DNA of 64,000 nt, taken from positions 466,422-530,421 of the forward strand of contig MEMB01000002.1 in NCBI GenBank assembly GCA_001768735.1, read 5' to 3'. The translations under genes were made by a program, and so were the position numbers. The notes under the pieces are model-generated. The model was not told the DNA's origin. It saw only the letters and a program-made list of their open reading frames with translations, and made no database searches. Positions within the stretch are counted from its first letter, which is position 1, and every line of letters starts with the position of its first letter. The DNA is from Alphaproteobacteria bacterium GWF2_58_20 (lineage in GTDB: Bacteria > Pseudomonadota > Alphaproteobacteria > UBA1247). This document shows, one piece after another, positions 55,352 to 64,000 of this stretch.

Positions 55352-58243
55352 TTACTTTGTTGTTTCAGGAATGTCCGCAATCTGTGGATGGGAAACCTCG
55401 TTGGGAGCTTCCACCGGCAGGACAATCCGGATCGTTGTGCCAATCCCGATCCTGCTGCTCAGCGTCAGATGCCCACCATGCAATTCAACCAGTTTACGGC
55501 TGATGGAAAGGCCAAGCCCTGTGCCATCCTTTTCGCGGGCAAGCATTGTGCCGCTTTGATGAAAGGGTTCAAAAACCAGAACCTGCAGCTCGTCGGCAAT
55601 GCCGATGCCGTTATCCTTGACATCCATATGAACGGTCTTTTCAGGGGCATCATATGCTGCAGTGATGGAAATACGTCCACCGTCCCCGGTGTATTTGTTG
55701 GCATTTGAAAGAAGATTCAGGAACACCTGCCTGATGGCGCGTTCGTCAGCACTGACCAGTGGCAGGTTTTCGGGAACATCGACAGTTATCTCCTGCTTCC
55801 TGTCCTGGAACCTGACGGCCGTCATCTTGACGCATTCCTCTATGATCTGGGAAACATCCAGCGGGATGCGCTTCAGGACGAGCTGTTTGGCCTCGATTTT
55901 CGACATATCCAGTACGTCGTTTATTAGGGATAGCAAATGCACGCCACTGCCGTAGATATCTCCGGCATATTCTGCATACTTTTTGGAAACAGGCCCCATC
56001 ATTCCATTTTTGATGATTTCTGAAAACCCGATGATAGCATTGAGCGGCGTACGGAATTCGTGACTCATATGGGCAAGGAATTCGCTTTTTGAAGCATTGG
56101 CGCTGGCAGCTTCTTCAGCCAGCGCCTGACTGCGCACCGTGGCCTCTTCAAGAAGACGATTGGTCTCCTGGAGCTCTTCCTCAGCGCGCTTGCGTTCTGT
56201 GATATCCCTTGCAATGGCCTGGAAACCGACAAGTGCGCCCGCTTCATCCCTTATGCCTGTGCCATTTGAGCTGTGCCAGCGCCATGACCCGTCGGTGTGC
56301 CGCATCCGGTACTCGATAGCCCCCGGTACCTCCCCTTTCTCGACCGATATGCGAATAAAATCGGCGCACCGCGAACGATCGTCGGGATGGACAAAAGACA
56401 GGGCTGATTTTCCAATTGCCTGTTCTATGGGATACCCGAGAAGTGTGTTGAACGAGGGAGAAAGGAAGGTAAAGACCCCGTTGACATCAAGGGTATAAAT
56501 GACATCGTGGCTATTTTGGACAAGGAGGCGGAATTTTTCCTCGCTCGCCCGCAATTTCGATTGCTGGATACGGATGCTGGCATCCGTGCGGCGAAGCAGG
56601 ACAAAAACAAAACCAAGCAAAAACGTCAACAACACGGCATATATCATTTCACCAATGGTAAGCAATTGCTCAAAAGCCGCTTTTTCGGCGGTGATATCCT
56701 GCATGTCCATCAGGGCACCAACCTCTTTGCCCGAAGCATCCTGCATGGGCATGACAGATACGCGCCAGACCCTTCCGTCGAGAGCGATTTCCATGCTGCT
56801 TCCGTTGGATGACAGGTTGCCTGAAACATGATCAACCCAGGACGCGAGAATATCGGGCAGGCGACCCTGGGAGGTATAAATGATGACGCTTCCCGGCAAA
56901 CGATCCCAGTCAGCATCCCTGCCGAGCGTACGCATGCCGTCTTCCCAGGTTTTCCGGTCGATGTTCTCTTTGCGGATGCTGATGGCCAGATGACTGCCTG
57001 AATCGCTACGCTGCCTTTGCAGCACATCCTCGATCTCCTTGCCGAGTTCGACATACCCGAGAAGTTTGCCTCCTTCAAAAACCGGCTGTACCACGCTCAG
57101 TGTGAAAGTGCCGAGCGGCCCCAACTCCATTCCGGAGACAACTTCCCCTGTCTGTTCTGCCTTGATGGCTATGAAACGATTTACGATATTCCCGCATTTT
57201 TCAGGCGCATCAATACTCAGAAAACAGACACGGTTTTTGTCAAGAAAAGAGAAATGCGCAAGCTTGCTGTTCTGGCCCATGATTTCGAACACGGGTTGCC
57301 AGGCTGCCTGCAAACTGGCAGAATCATTCTCTCGCAAGGCTTTTTGCACAAGGGCATTGGCAGCCATGGGCCCTGTGACGGCAATCATGTCACCCGCCTG
57401 CTGGTCCAGGGAGAAGTGCAGGTTACTGATCTTTTCCTCGACTTTGGCGGTAACGTTGTAATTTATGTGTTCCTGATGTTGTTTCCATAGAAGTGCCCCC
57501 GTACCGGTCAGCACAAGAACCACGATAGCCATCAGGGGTGGCAGAAGACGCCGCAGAACCGGCTGGGGCGAAGCTTCAACACAGCGGGTTGTTGCAGCAA
57601 GAACTGTCCCCACAGTGATGAACAGCATGATGATCAGCCCCATGGGCAACGCTGATCGGGAGGCCACATTCCAACTCCAGTCACTGGCATCGATATCCAT
57701 ACCCAGCACAGCGATGACGGAACCTGTTTGCGGGTCCGTAATCGGGATCAGCGCCGAGATCCACGTTCCCCATTGATCCGGGAGAGGACCTTCGACAACT
57801 TCCCCCCCGATATCGAACATGCCAAGAATATCTTCCGATGCGTCCTCATATATCTGTCCGGGGGGAGAATAATCCTCCGAATCGGAAGGTTCGCTATCCA
57901 CAAAGAAAAATGCCGCCCCATCAGCCCCGCGGCCCAGAAGATAGACAAACCGGCCTTTCGGATTGGACAGGCGAACAGAGGTCAGTTGTTCCTTGATATG
58001 CTGGTAATCGGCGTTTTCAATATCCGCATCCGTACCTGAAAGCCTCTGGATGGATGGAACATTCACCGCATGGGCCACCATCCGCGTCTGCTGAAGCAGG
58101 TTGGCACGCATCTCCTGCCCCGTCCGCAACACGGTCCACCAGGAAAAGAAGACACCAACGGCAAAGACAGCCAAAAACAACGCTGCAGTTTTCGTGCATG
58201 AATTTTTCCATCCGGAAAAACGATTTTGGCCTTTGTTTTTCAT
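55352..58243 (-). CDS. Large membrane sensor histidine kinase
   Basis: A 963-residue sensor. One membrane helix (about 19-38) precedes a first extracytoplasmic domain, then helices near 195-213 and 228-248. A second extracytoplasmic domain of double-Cache type follows (about 250-525; FLDKNRVCFLSI, MELGPLGTFTLSVVQPVFEGG), then a helix near 535-555. A PAS/PAC pair (about 563-690), the kinase core with the phospho-acceptor in HMSHEFRTPLNAIIGFSEI (near 730) and the ATP domain (NLLSNANKYT, DNGIGI, GTGLGLSIS) complete it. It has no receiver domain and no adjacent response regulator, so it is an orphan. Ligand unknown. It starts 11 bases upstream of ydcF on the same strand and might be co-transcribed. 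Confidence 0.88.
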   Translation of the reverse strand: MKNKGQNRFSGWKNSCTKTAALFLAVFAVGVFFSWWTVLRTGQEMRANLLQQTRMVAHAVNVPSIQRLSGTDADIENADYQHIKEQLTSVRLSNPKGRFVYLLGRGADGAAFFFVDSEPSDSEDYSPPGQIYEDASEDILGMFDIGGEVVEGPLPDQWGTWISALIPITDPQTGSVIAVLGMDIDASDWSWNVASRSALPMGLIIMLFITVGTVLAATTRCVEASPQPVLRRLLPPLMAIVVLVLTGTGALLWKQHQEHINYNVTAKVEEKISNLHFSLDQQAGDMIAVTGPMAANALVQKALRENDSASLQAAWQPVFEIMGQNSKLAHFSFLDKNRVCFLSIDAPEKCGNIVNRFIAIKAEQTGEVVSGMELGPLGTFTLSVVQPVFEGGKLLGYVELGKEIEDVLQRQRSDSGSHLAISIRKENIDRKTWEDGMRTLGRDADWDRLPGSVIIYTSQGRLPDILASWVDHVSGNLSSNGSSMEIALDGRVWRVSVMPMQDASGKEVGALMDMQDITAEKAAFEQLLTIGEMIYAVLLTFLLGFVFVLLRRTDASIRIQQSKLRASEEKFRLLVQNSHDVIYTLDVNGVFTFLSPSFNTLLGYPIEQAIGKSALSFVHPDDRSRCADFIRISVEKGEVPGAIEYRMRHTDGSWRWHSSNGTGIRDEAGALVGFQAIARDITERKRAEEELQETNRLLEEATVRSQALAEEAASANASKSEFLAHMSHEFRTPLNAIIGFSEIIKNGMMGPVSKKYAEYAGDIYGSGVHLLSLINDVLDMSKIEAKQLVLKRIPLDVSQIIEECVKMTAVRFQDRKQEITVDVPENLPLVSADERAIRQVFLNLLSNANKYTGDGGRISITAAYDAPEKTVHMDVKDNGIGIADELQVLVFEPFHQSGTMLAREKDGTGLGLSISRKLVELHGGHLTLSSRIGIGTTIRIVLPVEAPNEVSHPQIADIPETTK

Positions 58244-58531
58244 GGTTCCTTTTCTTTGATTCTGCCTTCAGTACGCGCTGGCACGCAAACCCAAGATTGC
58301 TCCATATTGATTTTTTGCACAACAACCATCATCAGCAGAGAGGTTTTTGATACAAAAAAGAACAGGGGGCTTATTTTAACCGATGGTTTTGTGTGTGTCG
58401 AGAGGTATGTATGGGGGGCCAAGCGAAGCGATGGTCGCACCTCGAACTAAAAACATCCACCCTATCCGACTTTCATACAAACAAGACAATGCTTGTCTTG
58501 TCCGGAAAATTTAGGTATCTCCTATGATGAT
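58244..58531. other. Spacer between sensor kinase and tRNA-Ser
   Basis: These 288 bases contain no supported gene. They should hold the promoters of the sensor kinase (minus) and tRNA-Ser (plus). An imperfect long-range pairing TCGAGAGGT/ACCTCGA spans about 58398-58446, enclosing GC-rich sequence; its meaning is unknown. Confidence 0.4.
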
Positions 58532-58621
58532 GGATGGGTGGCCGAGCGGTTGATGGCACCGGTCTTGAAAACCGGCGTTGGTGAAAGCCAACCGTGGGTT
58601 CGAATCCCACCCCATCCGCCA
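58532..58621 (+). tRNA. tRNA-Ser (anticodon UGA)
   Basis: A class II tRNA of 90 bases. The acceptor stem is GGATGGG/CCCATCC with discriminator G and encoded CCA. The anticodon stem-loop is CCGGTCTTGAAAACCGG with TGA. The long variable arm GTTGGTGAAAGCCAAC and the T arm GTGGGTTCGAATCCCAC are intact. Serine identity follows from the anticodon and variable arm. Confidence 0.97.
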
Positions 58622-58824
58622 CCAATTTTTCTATTATATATCAATAAATTATCTTATTTGCTTCCCGTGAAGGCCTTGTTTCGGCAGCCTTTGCGGCATT
58701 TCCTCCATCATTCCCTCCCGGGCAGAGAACGAATCTTTGGCTTTCCCGCCAATTTTCCCTCCCCCATTTTCCGAACGGCCTTTTGACGGTGTTGCATTTC
58801 CCCTGATCTGCTTGCCCCTACAAC

Positions 58825-58857
58825 AAAGAAACGCCGGGATTTCCCCGGCGTTTCTTT
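58825..58857. terminator. Bidirectional intrinsic terminator
   Basis: A perfect 14-base-pair stem, AAAGAAACGCCGGG (58825-58838) with CCCGGCGTTTCTTT (58844-58857), around a five-base loop. Both strands end in a T-rich arm. It lies 21 bases past the stop of the large minus-strand gene and downstream of tRNA-Ser, so it can serve both. The rest of 58622-58878 shows nothing recognisable. Confidence 0.88.
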
Positions 58858-58878
58858 CAGACTGGCAACACCAAAAAC

Positions 58879-61800
58879 TCAGCGCAGCCACATTTCATAG
58901 GATACAGGTCCGTATTGCGCCCGTCCCCAGCATCCATAACCATTATTGTAATTATAGTCTCCGGCACCCGCAGTTCCTGTCATTATGCTGCTAGCGGCAT
59001 AATTGTCCGGGTAAGCGCCGCCACATCCGCAACCGGCCCCATAGCACCAGGAAACCCTGGCATCCGTCTTGTTCCCCGGGATGAGCATGACAGTGTATTT
59101 GTTGGAGGAATAACTGTCATCCCACGGCGTGTTGGCGATGTAGTAATAGGACATGTCCAGAAGCGGATAAATCCCGTTGAAGTTGGAGGCTGGCGCAGAA
59201 TAGGTTGGAGAATTCCCCACAAATGCCTGCCGCACTTCATTGAACTGCGCAATTTCCTTGTAGGCCGGGAATTTGAGGGAAAGCACACCCTGCCTGTTCG
59301 CCAGGTTACCAACCCATGTGTTGGCAAGATCCGGATACGGCATGTCAAAATCGGTTCCGCTATCGCGCATGACAAGCGTCCAGCCACCACCATCGTTCGT
59401 CATGTCGCACCAGACATCCACCGGAAGACCATCAATCGGCTTGATGGTATAGATACCGTCTCCCGTCAGGCCATCATAGATATAACCATTGGCAAGGTCG
59501 GGGGTCAGGTAGTCATAACAGTTTTTGGCGAACACGTCATTGCTCCAGCGTCGCCCGGCCCCATAAGCCACAATGGTGCGCAGCGGAGAAACCGTGATCG
59601 TGAAGTTTTGCTCAACCGTTCCGCCACGGCCATCCGATACGCCAATGACAACCGGATGATCTCCACTGGTGGCTGGTGCACTTCCCGATAACAGGGCCGT
59701 GCGCGATCCCGTGGAGGAAAGCGAAAGCCACGATGGCTTGACGGGCGCGGAAATGGTCAATGTATCCCCGGCATCCCCATCTTCGGCGGTAATGGCATAA
59801 GAATAGGTTTCCCCCTCTTCCACCCAGGTTCCGGGAATGCTGGAGATGGATGGAGCGACATTAGGCAACGGTTCTGCAGCTGCCACCACGACAGTGAAAT
59901 TCTGGACGGTGGCAAGGCCTCTCGCATCCACCGCACGCAGCGAGACAAGATGGCTGCCTGCGCTGGCGGGAGCCACACCGGAAAGCGTTGCTGTGCCCCT
60001 TCCTGTCTGTACAAGGGTTAGCCACGAAGGTTTTGTGCTGGCCAGGACGTCCAGGCTGCCTACCGTGGAATCTGTCGCTACCACATTGTATGTGTAGCTT
60101 CCGGCATTGGCCACCCATGTCACTGGTGAGCTGGTATAAGCCGGCGCCTCGTTTTCTACAACATGGAGATAAGGGCGGTAGCAGACATTGGCGGATTCGC
60201 GGCTATAAACCGTATAAACAGTTGGCCCGTTCATGCAGAATGCCGTTGGATTGTCGATCACGAGACCATAAAACGCACCGCTTTTCCAGCCCGCGTAATG
60301 GCCACTCATGTCATAGGCTTCCTTGCCAAGACCTGAATAGGGCGCGGAGCGGGTGATGGGGCCATAAAGTGCCGTTGTTCCCCGGGCCGGCATGTTGTTC
60401 CAGGTAATGGTATCCTGCGTCCATGACCCATTGCTCGTGTAAAAATAATAGTTCTGGGTGCCGCAGCTGTAACAGGTTGCATCGCCATTCATGACCCAGA
60501 TTTTTGCGCTGTCAAAATTGAGGGGAGCGCTGGACAGGTTAAAATTCATGAACAGGCGGTTTCCTCCTGTGTTGCAACTGGAAATACCGGCCGCATAAAG
60601 TATTTCGTTCATTCCACTGTTCGTTGTTGGAATCGACCTGTCTGGAGTAGAATCATCCGTCGGAAACAGGACATGTTCCCGGCTGGTGCTGATGATGCCG
60701 GCAAGGGCAGCCATGGCGTTTCCGCCCACATTGGCTGCAGCTTCAAGCCCAGCACAGAGATAGGCCGGAGAACTCCCCCGTGACCGAACCCTGACCGTGC
60801 AGGCCCCACCAGGAGAAAGGATTTCCCCGGTACAGGCATCGCTGCCCAGCTCAAACCGCGCACTGTCCGAAAGGCTCATGGCAATGGCGGAAGTGTCCGT
60901 AATTCCAATGTTGCGGACCGTAAATGTCACCCAGTCTCCAAGGGTTTCCGGCGGTGTGATATGCATGTCGGAAACTTCCACAGGGGAGATGACCAGCTGC
61001 GCATCCCCCATACCTGTGGCAAGACCGGACAGACCAATAGTTGCGTTTCCACCTGTGGTTGCCTGAACAATCAGGTTTCCTTCCAGGATGCCCGCCACCA
61101 ATGCCAGCGGACGAACCTTGAATGAGCAACTGGATGCCCCGGCGAGAATTTGCCCGGCACAGGTATTGGTACCTGCATCAAACTCAAAATTCGTTGTATT
61201 GGTAAGTGTCGTCGTCAGGGCTGTTGTCGGATTGGCGCCATAATTCACAATGGTGAACGTGACCCATTCCCCCGAAGATGCGGGGGCCACCACATCCATG
61301 CCATCCTGCTGCGTAATGGGCGAACCGATTTTTGCAGGGCCGATCCCCATGGCTGTGCCGGAAAGGGGAACTTCCACTGTTCCACCATTGGCGGCATGAA
61401 CACGCAAGGCACCAGAATAAGGCCCGCCTTCCACAGCCTTTGGCCGCACGGAAACCGTACAACTGGCAGCAGGAACAAGGCTCAAACCATCGCATGTGTT
61501 GGTCACATTCTCGAAGTTGGTATCATTGACAAGTGATATTTCCAAAACACTCGTGGCAACACTCCCTGTGTTGGAAACCGTAAAGAGGACTTCATCCCCC
61601 GTGGTTGCCGGCCCCGTGACATCCATCCCTGTCTGCGCTTCAGACGGAACAACCGAAATCAGGGTGGGAGCAAACCCTGTCCCCATGCCGGACAAGGTGG
61701 CGGAAACCGTTCCCCCCGTTACCGCAGAAACCATCAGCGTGCCCGATAAGCCGCCATCAACATCCGCAACAGGGCGAACCCGCACATTGCAACTCTCTCC

Positions 61801-62163
61801 TGCTGGCAAAGCAACACCCGCACATGTATCAATCCCGATTTCAAAATGCGCATTGGAAACACTCACCAGCATTGCGGAACTGGACTGGGAGCCTTCATTG
61901 GAAACGGTGAAGGTTTCCCATTCACCAACTGTGGCAGGGCTCAACACATCCATTCCTGATACGGCTTCGGGACTGATGGCGAGAAAATCCTCTCCACTGC
62001 TTCCCCCGCCACTTCCATAGCTTGGGCAAGTGGATGTATCTGTCAGGTCACAGATGCGCGTTCTGATTCGATAAGAGTGCCCGGAAGAAGCCATTTCCAT
62101 TTCCTGGGCAAAAGCCTGCACAGAAAAAACAACGGAAAGAACAAGGATTGCAACACGCCACAT
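58879..62163 (-). CDS. Secreted multidomain protein with C-terminal fibrinogen-like domain
   Basis: A 1,094-residue protein with a signal peptide (1-19, ending QAFA). Order: a short glycine/serine spacer; four ~108-residue beta-sandwich repeats (about 60-164, 165-273, 274-384, 385-492) of the ASH/choice-of-anchor type, each with a cysteine pair and a VRP-like end (for example CAGVALPAGESCNVRVRP); and a DNRLRE-like carbohydrate-binding domain (about 497-669; WTQDTITWNNMP). Two Ig-like putative domains follow (about 672-760 and 770-860; KPSWL), then a fibrinogen-related domain (about 880-1094) with VDVWCDMTNDGGGWTLVMR and ending YEMWLR. The ATG at 62163 has GGAGGG before it. No sortase, TAT or autotransporter signal is seen. 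A glycan-binding adhesin is likely by architecture. Confidence 0.85.
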   Translation of the reverse strand: MWRVAILVLSVVFSVQAFAQEMEMASSGHSYRIRTRICDLTDTSTCPSYGSGGGSSGEDFLAISPEAVSGMDVLSPATVGEWETFTVSNEGSQSSSAMLVSVSNAHFEIGIDTCAGVALPAGESCNVRVRPVADVDGGLSGTLMVSAVTGGTVSATLSGMGTGFAPTLISVVPSEAQTGMDVTGPATTGDEVLFTVSNTGSVATSVLEISLVNDTNFENVTNTCDGLSLVPAASCTVSVRPKAVEGGPYSGALRVHAANGGTVEVPLSGTAMGIGPAKIGSPITQQDGMDVVAPASSGEWVTFTIVNYGANPTTALTTTLTNTTNFEFDAGTNTCAGQILAGASSCSFKVRPLALVAGILEGNLIVQATTGGNATIGLSGLATGMGDAQLVISPVEVSDMHITPPETLGDWVTFTVRNIGITDTSAIAMSLSDSARFELGSDACTGEILSPGGACTVRVRSRGSSPAYLCAGLEAAANVGGNAMAALAGIISTSREHVLFPTDDSTPDRSIPTTNSGMNEILYAAGISSCNTGGNRLFMNFNLSSAPLNFDSAKIWVMNGDATCYSCGTQNYYFYTSNGSWTQDTITWNNMPARGTTALYGPITRSAPYSGLGKEAYDMSGHYAGWKSGAFYGLVIDNPTAFCMNGPTVYTVYSRESANVCYRPYLHVVENEAPAYTSSPVTWVANAGSYTYNVVATDSTVGSLDVLASTKPSWLTLVQTGRGTATLSGVAPASAGSHLVSLRAVDARGLATVQNFTVVVAAAEPLPNVAPSISSIPGTWVEEGETYSYAITAEDGDAGDTLTISAPVKPSWLSLSSTGSRTALLSGSAPATSGDHPVVIGVSDGRGGTVEQNFTITVSPLRTIVAYGAGRRWSNDVFAKNCYDYLTPDLANGYIYDGLTGDGIYTIKPIDGLPVDVWCDMTNDGGGWTLVMRDSGTDFDMPYPDLANTWVGNLANRQGVLSLKFPAYKEIAQFNEVRQAFVGNSPTYSAPASNFNGIYPLLDMSYYYIANTPWDDSYSSNKYTVMLIPGNKTDARVSWCYGAGCGCGGAYPDNYAASSIMTGTAGAGDYNYNNGYGCWGRAQYGPVSYEMWLR

Positions 62164-62444
62164 GAAAAAACCCTCCAAAAAAAACAGCGATCAAGGAGCC
62201 AGATGCCATCTTTCAACATACACCATGCAATACACCATGTAAAATGGCATTTGAAAAACACCATTTTGAAAACCAAAAAGCTACAGAAAAATTACGGCGT
62301 GTTGATACACAGGATTTCCTAATGACGCCCACTGTCATTCGTTATGCACACACCTTACCTATCATCTCTCACAAATCGTTGACTTTTCTCGTTCAGCCAT
62401 GATACCCAGCGACATCGTTCCATGACAGTAAAAGGATGGTTTTC
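62164..62444. other. Divergent promoter region of the adhesin-like gene and rfbF
   Basis: These 281 bases separate two divergent genes and are AT rich at 62200-62300. A short direct repeat ATACACCATG occurs twice in tandem near 62217-62240. A TTGACT at 62379-62384 resembles a -35 box, but no good -10 follows at the right distance. AAAGGATGG before 62445 is the rfbF ribosome-binding site. Confidence 0.4.
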
Positions 62445-63218
62445 ATGAAAGCGGTCATTCTTGCGGGCGGATTTGGCACGCGCATCAGCGAAGAATCACA
62501 GTTCAAGCCAAAGCCGATGATTGAAATTGGCGGCAAGCCCATCCTTTGGCACATCATGAAGACCTACTCCCACTACGGCATTAATGATTTCATTATCTGC
62601 CTTGGCTGGAAGGGCTATGTCATCAAGGAATATTTCTCCAATTATTTCATGCATATGTCCGACATTACCATTGATCTTGAACACAACCGCGTGGAAGTCC
62701 ACCACAAGAAGGCAGAGCCATGGCGGATCACGCTTGTGGATACGGGCGAAACATCCCAGACCGGAGGCCGCCTGCGCCGCGTGCGGGATTATATTGGCGA
62801 TGAAACCTTTTGCTTCACTTATGGCGATGGCGTTTCGGATGTGGCCATTGACAAGCTCATTGCACACCACAAGCAAGCTGGACTGAAGGCAACAATCACC
62901 GCCATCCAGCCCCCCGGACGCTATGGCGTGATCAATATTGCGGACAACAACCAGGTTGAAAAATTCCATGAAAAACCCATGGTGGAGGGCGCCTGGATCA
63001 ATGGAGGGTTCTTTGTTCTGGAACCTTCCGTTCTTGATTACATTGAAAAAGATGAGACATCATGGGAACTGGATCCCATGCACAAGCTGGTCGCGGAAGG
63101 TCAAGTCTCCGCCTATTGCCATTCCGGTTTCTGGCAGGCCATGGATACCCTGCGTGAAAAGAATTACCTCGAGAATCTCTGGCAGAAGGGGGAAGCCCCA
63201 TGGAAGGTCTGGTCATGA
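62445..63218 (+). CDS. rfbF: Glucose-1-phosphate cytidylyltransferase
   Basis: Makes CDP-glucose from CTP and glucose 1-phosphate, the first step to CDP-linked dideoxy and branched sugars of O-antigens and capsules. The 257 residues begin MKAVILAGGFGTRISEES with FKPKPMIEIGGKPILWHI, the nucleotidyltransferase signature. GYVIKEYF and the YGDGVSDV metal site are also present. The ATG at 62445 was preferred to one nine bases upstream because of the ribosome-binding site and homologue start. The stop overlaps the next gene. Confidence 0.95.
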   Translation: MKAVILAGGFGTRISEESQFKPKPMIEIGGKPILWHIMKTYSHYGINDFIICLGWKGYVIKEYFSNYFMHMSDITIDLEHNRVEVHHKKAEPWRITLVDTGETSQTGGRLRRVRDYIGDETFCFTYGDGVSDVAIDKLIAHHKQAGLKATITAIQPPGRYGVINIADNNQVEKFHEKPMVEGAWINGGFFVLEPSVLDYIEKDETSWELDPMHKLVAEGQVSAYCHSGFWQAMDTLREKNYLENLWQKGEAPWKVWS

Positions 63219-64000
63219 ACGCCTTTGACAACATTTATGCAGACAAGCGCGTCCTCGTCACTGGCCATAATGGTTTCAAGGGAACTTGGCTGACAGAATG
63301 GCTGGTGGAGCTGGGCGCAAAGGTTTCCGGCATCGCCCTCCCCCCGAACACCAAGCCCAACCATTGGGAACTCCGCACCCCACACATTGATGAACACATC
63401 CAGGATGTCCGCGAAGAGGCGCGAATTGCGGCCATTATCCAGGAAACGCAGCCCGAAATCGTCTTTCACCTTGCCGCCCAGCCCCTGGTCCGCAAATCCT
63501 ACCGGGAACCACTCCTGACCTTTAGCACAAATGTCATGGGCACGGCCAATGTTCTAGACGCCTGCCGCCAGACACCCTCCGTCAAGGCCATTGTTGTCAT
63601 CACCACCGACAAATGCTATGAAAACCAGGAATGGGTATGGGGATACCGCGAAAATGACCGGCTTGGCGGACATGACCCCTACAGTGCCTCAAAGGCAACG
63701 GCAGAACTCGTCGTGGGCTGCTGGCGTAAATCCTTTTTCTCCACGAATGATACGCCCCTGCTCGCCTCGGCGCGCGCCGGCAATGTCATTGGAGGCGGGG
63801 ACTGGGCGGAAGACCGCCTGATCCCCGACCTTGTACGGGCTGTCAAGCTTGGTGAACCTCTTGTCATCCGCTCCCCCAGGGCCACACGTCCCTGGCAGCA
63901 TGTGCTGGAGCCGCTTGCTGGCTACCTCATGCTGGGCCAGAAACTGCTGGAAGGCCGCAGGGAGTTTGCCGAGGCCTGGAACTTCGGCCCGGACGATGCC
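63215..64000 (+). CDS. rfbG: CDP-glucose 4,6-dehydratase (partial, runs off the window)
   Basis: Extended short-chain dehydrogenase converting CDP-glucose to CDP-4-keto-6-deoxyglucose. 262 codons are visible, without a stop, to the window edge. The NAD-binding motif is VLVTGHNGFKG near residue 18. FHLAAQPLVRKSY, the TTDKCYEN segment and the catalytic DPYSASK (YxxxK) follow, then ARAGNVIGGGDW. The start overlaps the rfbF stop (ATGA). The protein is usually about 360 residues, so roughly 100 are missing beyond the edge. Confidence 0.94.
   Translation, partial: MNAFDNIYADKRVLVTGHNGFKGTWLTEWLVELGAKVSGIALPPNTKPNHWELRTPHIDEHIQDVREEARIAAIIQETQPEIVFHLAAQPLVRKSYREPLLTFSTNVMGTANVLDACRQTPSVKAIVVITTDKCYENQEWVWGYRENDRLGGHDPYSASKATAELVVGCWRKSFFSTNDTPLLASARAGNVIGGGDWAEDRLIPDLVRAVKLGEPLVIRSPRATRPWQHVLEPLAGYLMLGQKLLEGRREFAEAWNFGPDDA

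Noticed and set aside
58532..58621. Attachment-site duplication of the tRNA-Ser 3' end
   Set aside because: I looked for a second copy of the GGTTCGAATCCCACC block elsewhere in the window and found none.
62217..62240. Tandem ATACACCATG copies upstream of the adhesin-like gene as a regulator site
   Set aside because: Two short copies only, in AT-rich sequence, without symmetry or a clear promoter; too weak to call.

Overview
The window is a 64 kb stretch of an alphaproteobacterial chromosome, densely packed and essentially free of mobile elements. The assignment rests on gene order (tsf-pyrH-frr-uppS-cdsA-rseP-bamA-skp-lpxD-fabZ-lpxA-lpxI-lpxB; eno-ftsB-pdhA-pdhB-lpd-lipA; ntrYX-trkA-hfq-hflX; comEC beside lexA), on LpxI rather than LpxH in the lipid A pathway, on an E1-beta carrying an N-terminal lipoyl domain, and on a GTTC-N7-GTTC LexA box. 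The lineage cannot be fixed more finely from sequence alone. Start/stop overlaps of the ATGA, TGATG and TAATG type are frequent, so most genes are translationally coupled.

Layout. 1-12.3 kb (+): translation factors, isoprenoid/phospholipid steps, outer-membrane protein assembly and lipid A synthesis; dxr, often found between cdsA and rseP in this group, is absent. 12.3-19 kb: an unrecognised membrane-anchored protein, comEC, a possible structured RNA, lexA with its SOS box, a divergent polysaccharide deacetylase and ppiD. 19.1-28.2 kb (+): tpiA, secG, eno, ftsB, a pyruvate dehydrogenase cluster in which E1-beta and E2 are one 761-residue polypeptide, lipA and a COQ10/RatA-type protein. 28.1-29.5 kb (-): pncC, pgpA and an ankyrin protein. 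29.7-38.6 kb (+): an NtrC-like ATPase without a receiver domain, then ntrY, ntrX, trkA, a HAD phosphatase, hfq, hflX and a TraB/TIKI-like protein. 38.6-42.2 kb (-): an unknown protein with an HExxxH motif, mazG, and a second protein made of two further MazG-like modules. 42.3-44.1 kb: an M1 aminopeptidase lacking the C-terminal domain. 44.4-55.3 kb (-): one long run of cell-wall, replication and translation genes (ydcF, a lytic transglycosylase, rlpA, dacA, tmk, holB, metG, tatD, an MBL hydrolase) ending in a GT39-type glycosyltransferase and a PAP2 phosphatase. 55.3-64 kb: a large orphan sensor kinase, tRNA-Ser(UGA), a 1,094-residue secreted multidomain protein ending in a fibrinogen-like domain, and the start of a CDP-glucose/O-antigen locus (rfbF, rfbG).

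Most of the window is core envelope and central metabolism. The points that stand out are the E1-beta/E2 fusion, the series of three MazG modules in two adjoining genes, the receiver-less and GAFTGA-less NtrC paralogue with no ntrB, the fibrinogen-domain adhesin-like protein beside the surface sugar genes, the truncated PepN, and two unrecognised enzyme-like proteins. No CRISPR array, phage, insertion sequence or plasmid function was seen.
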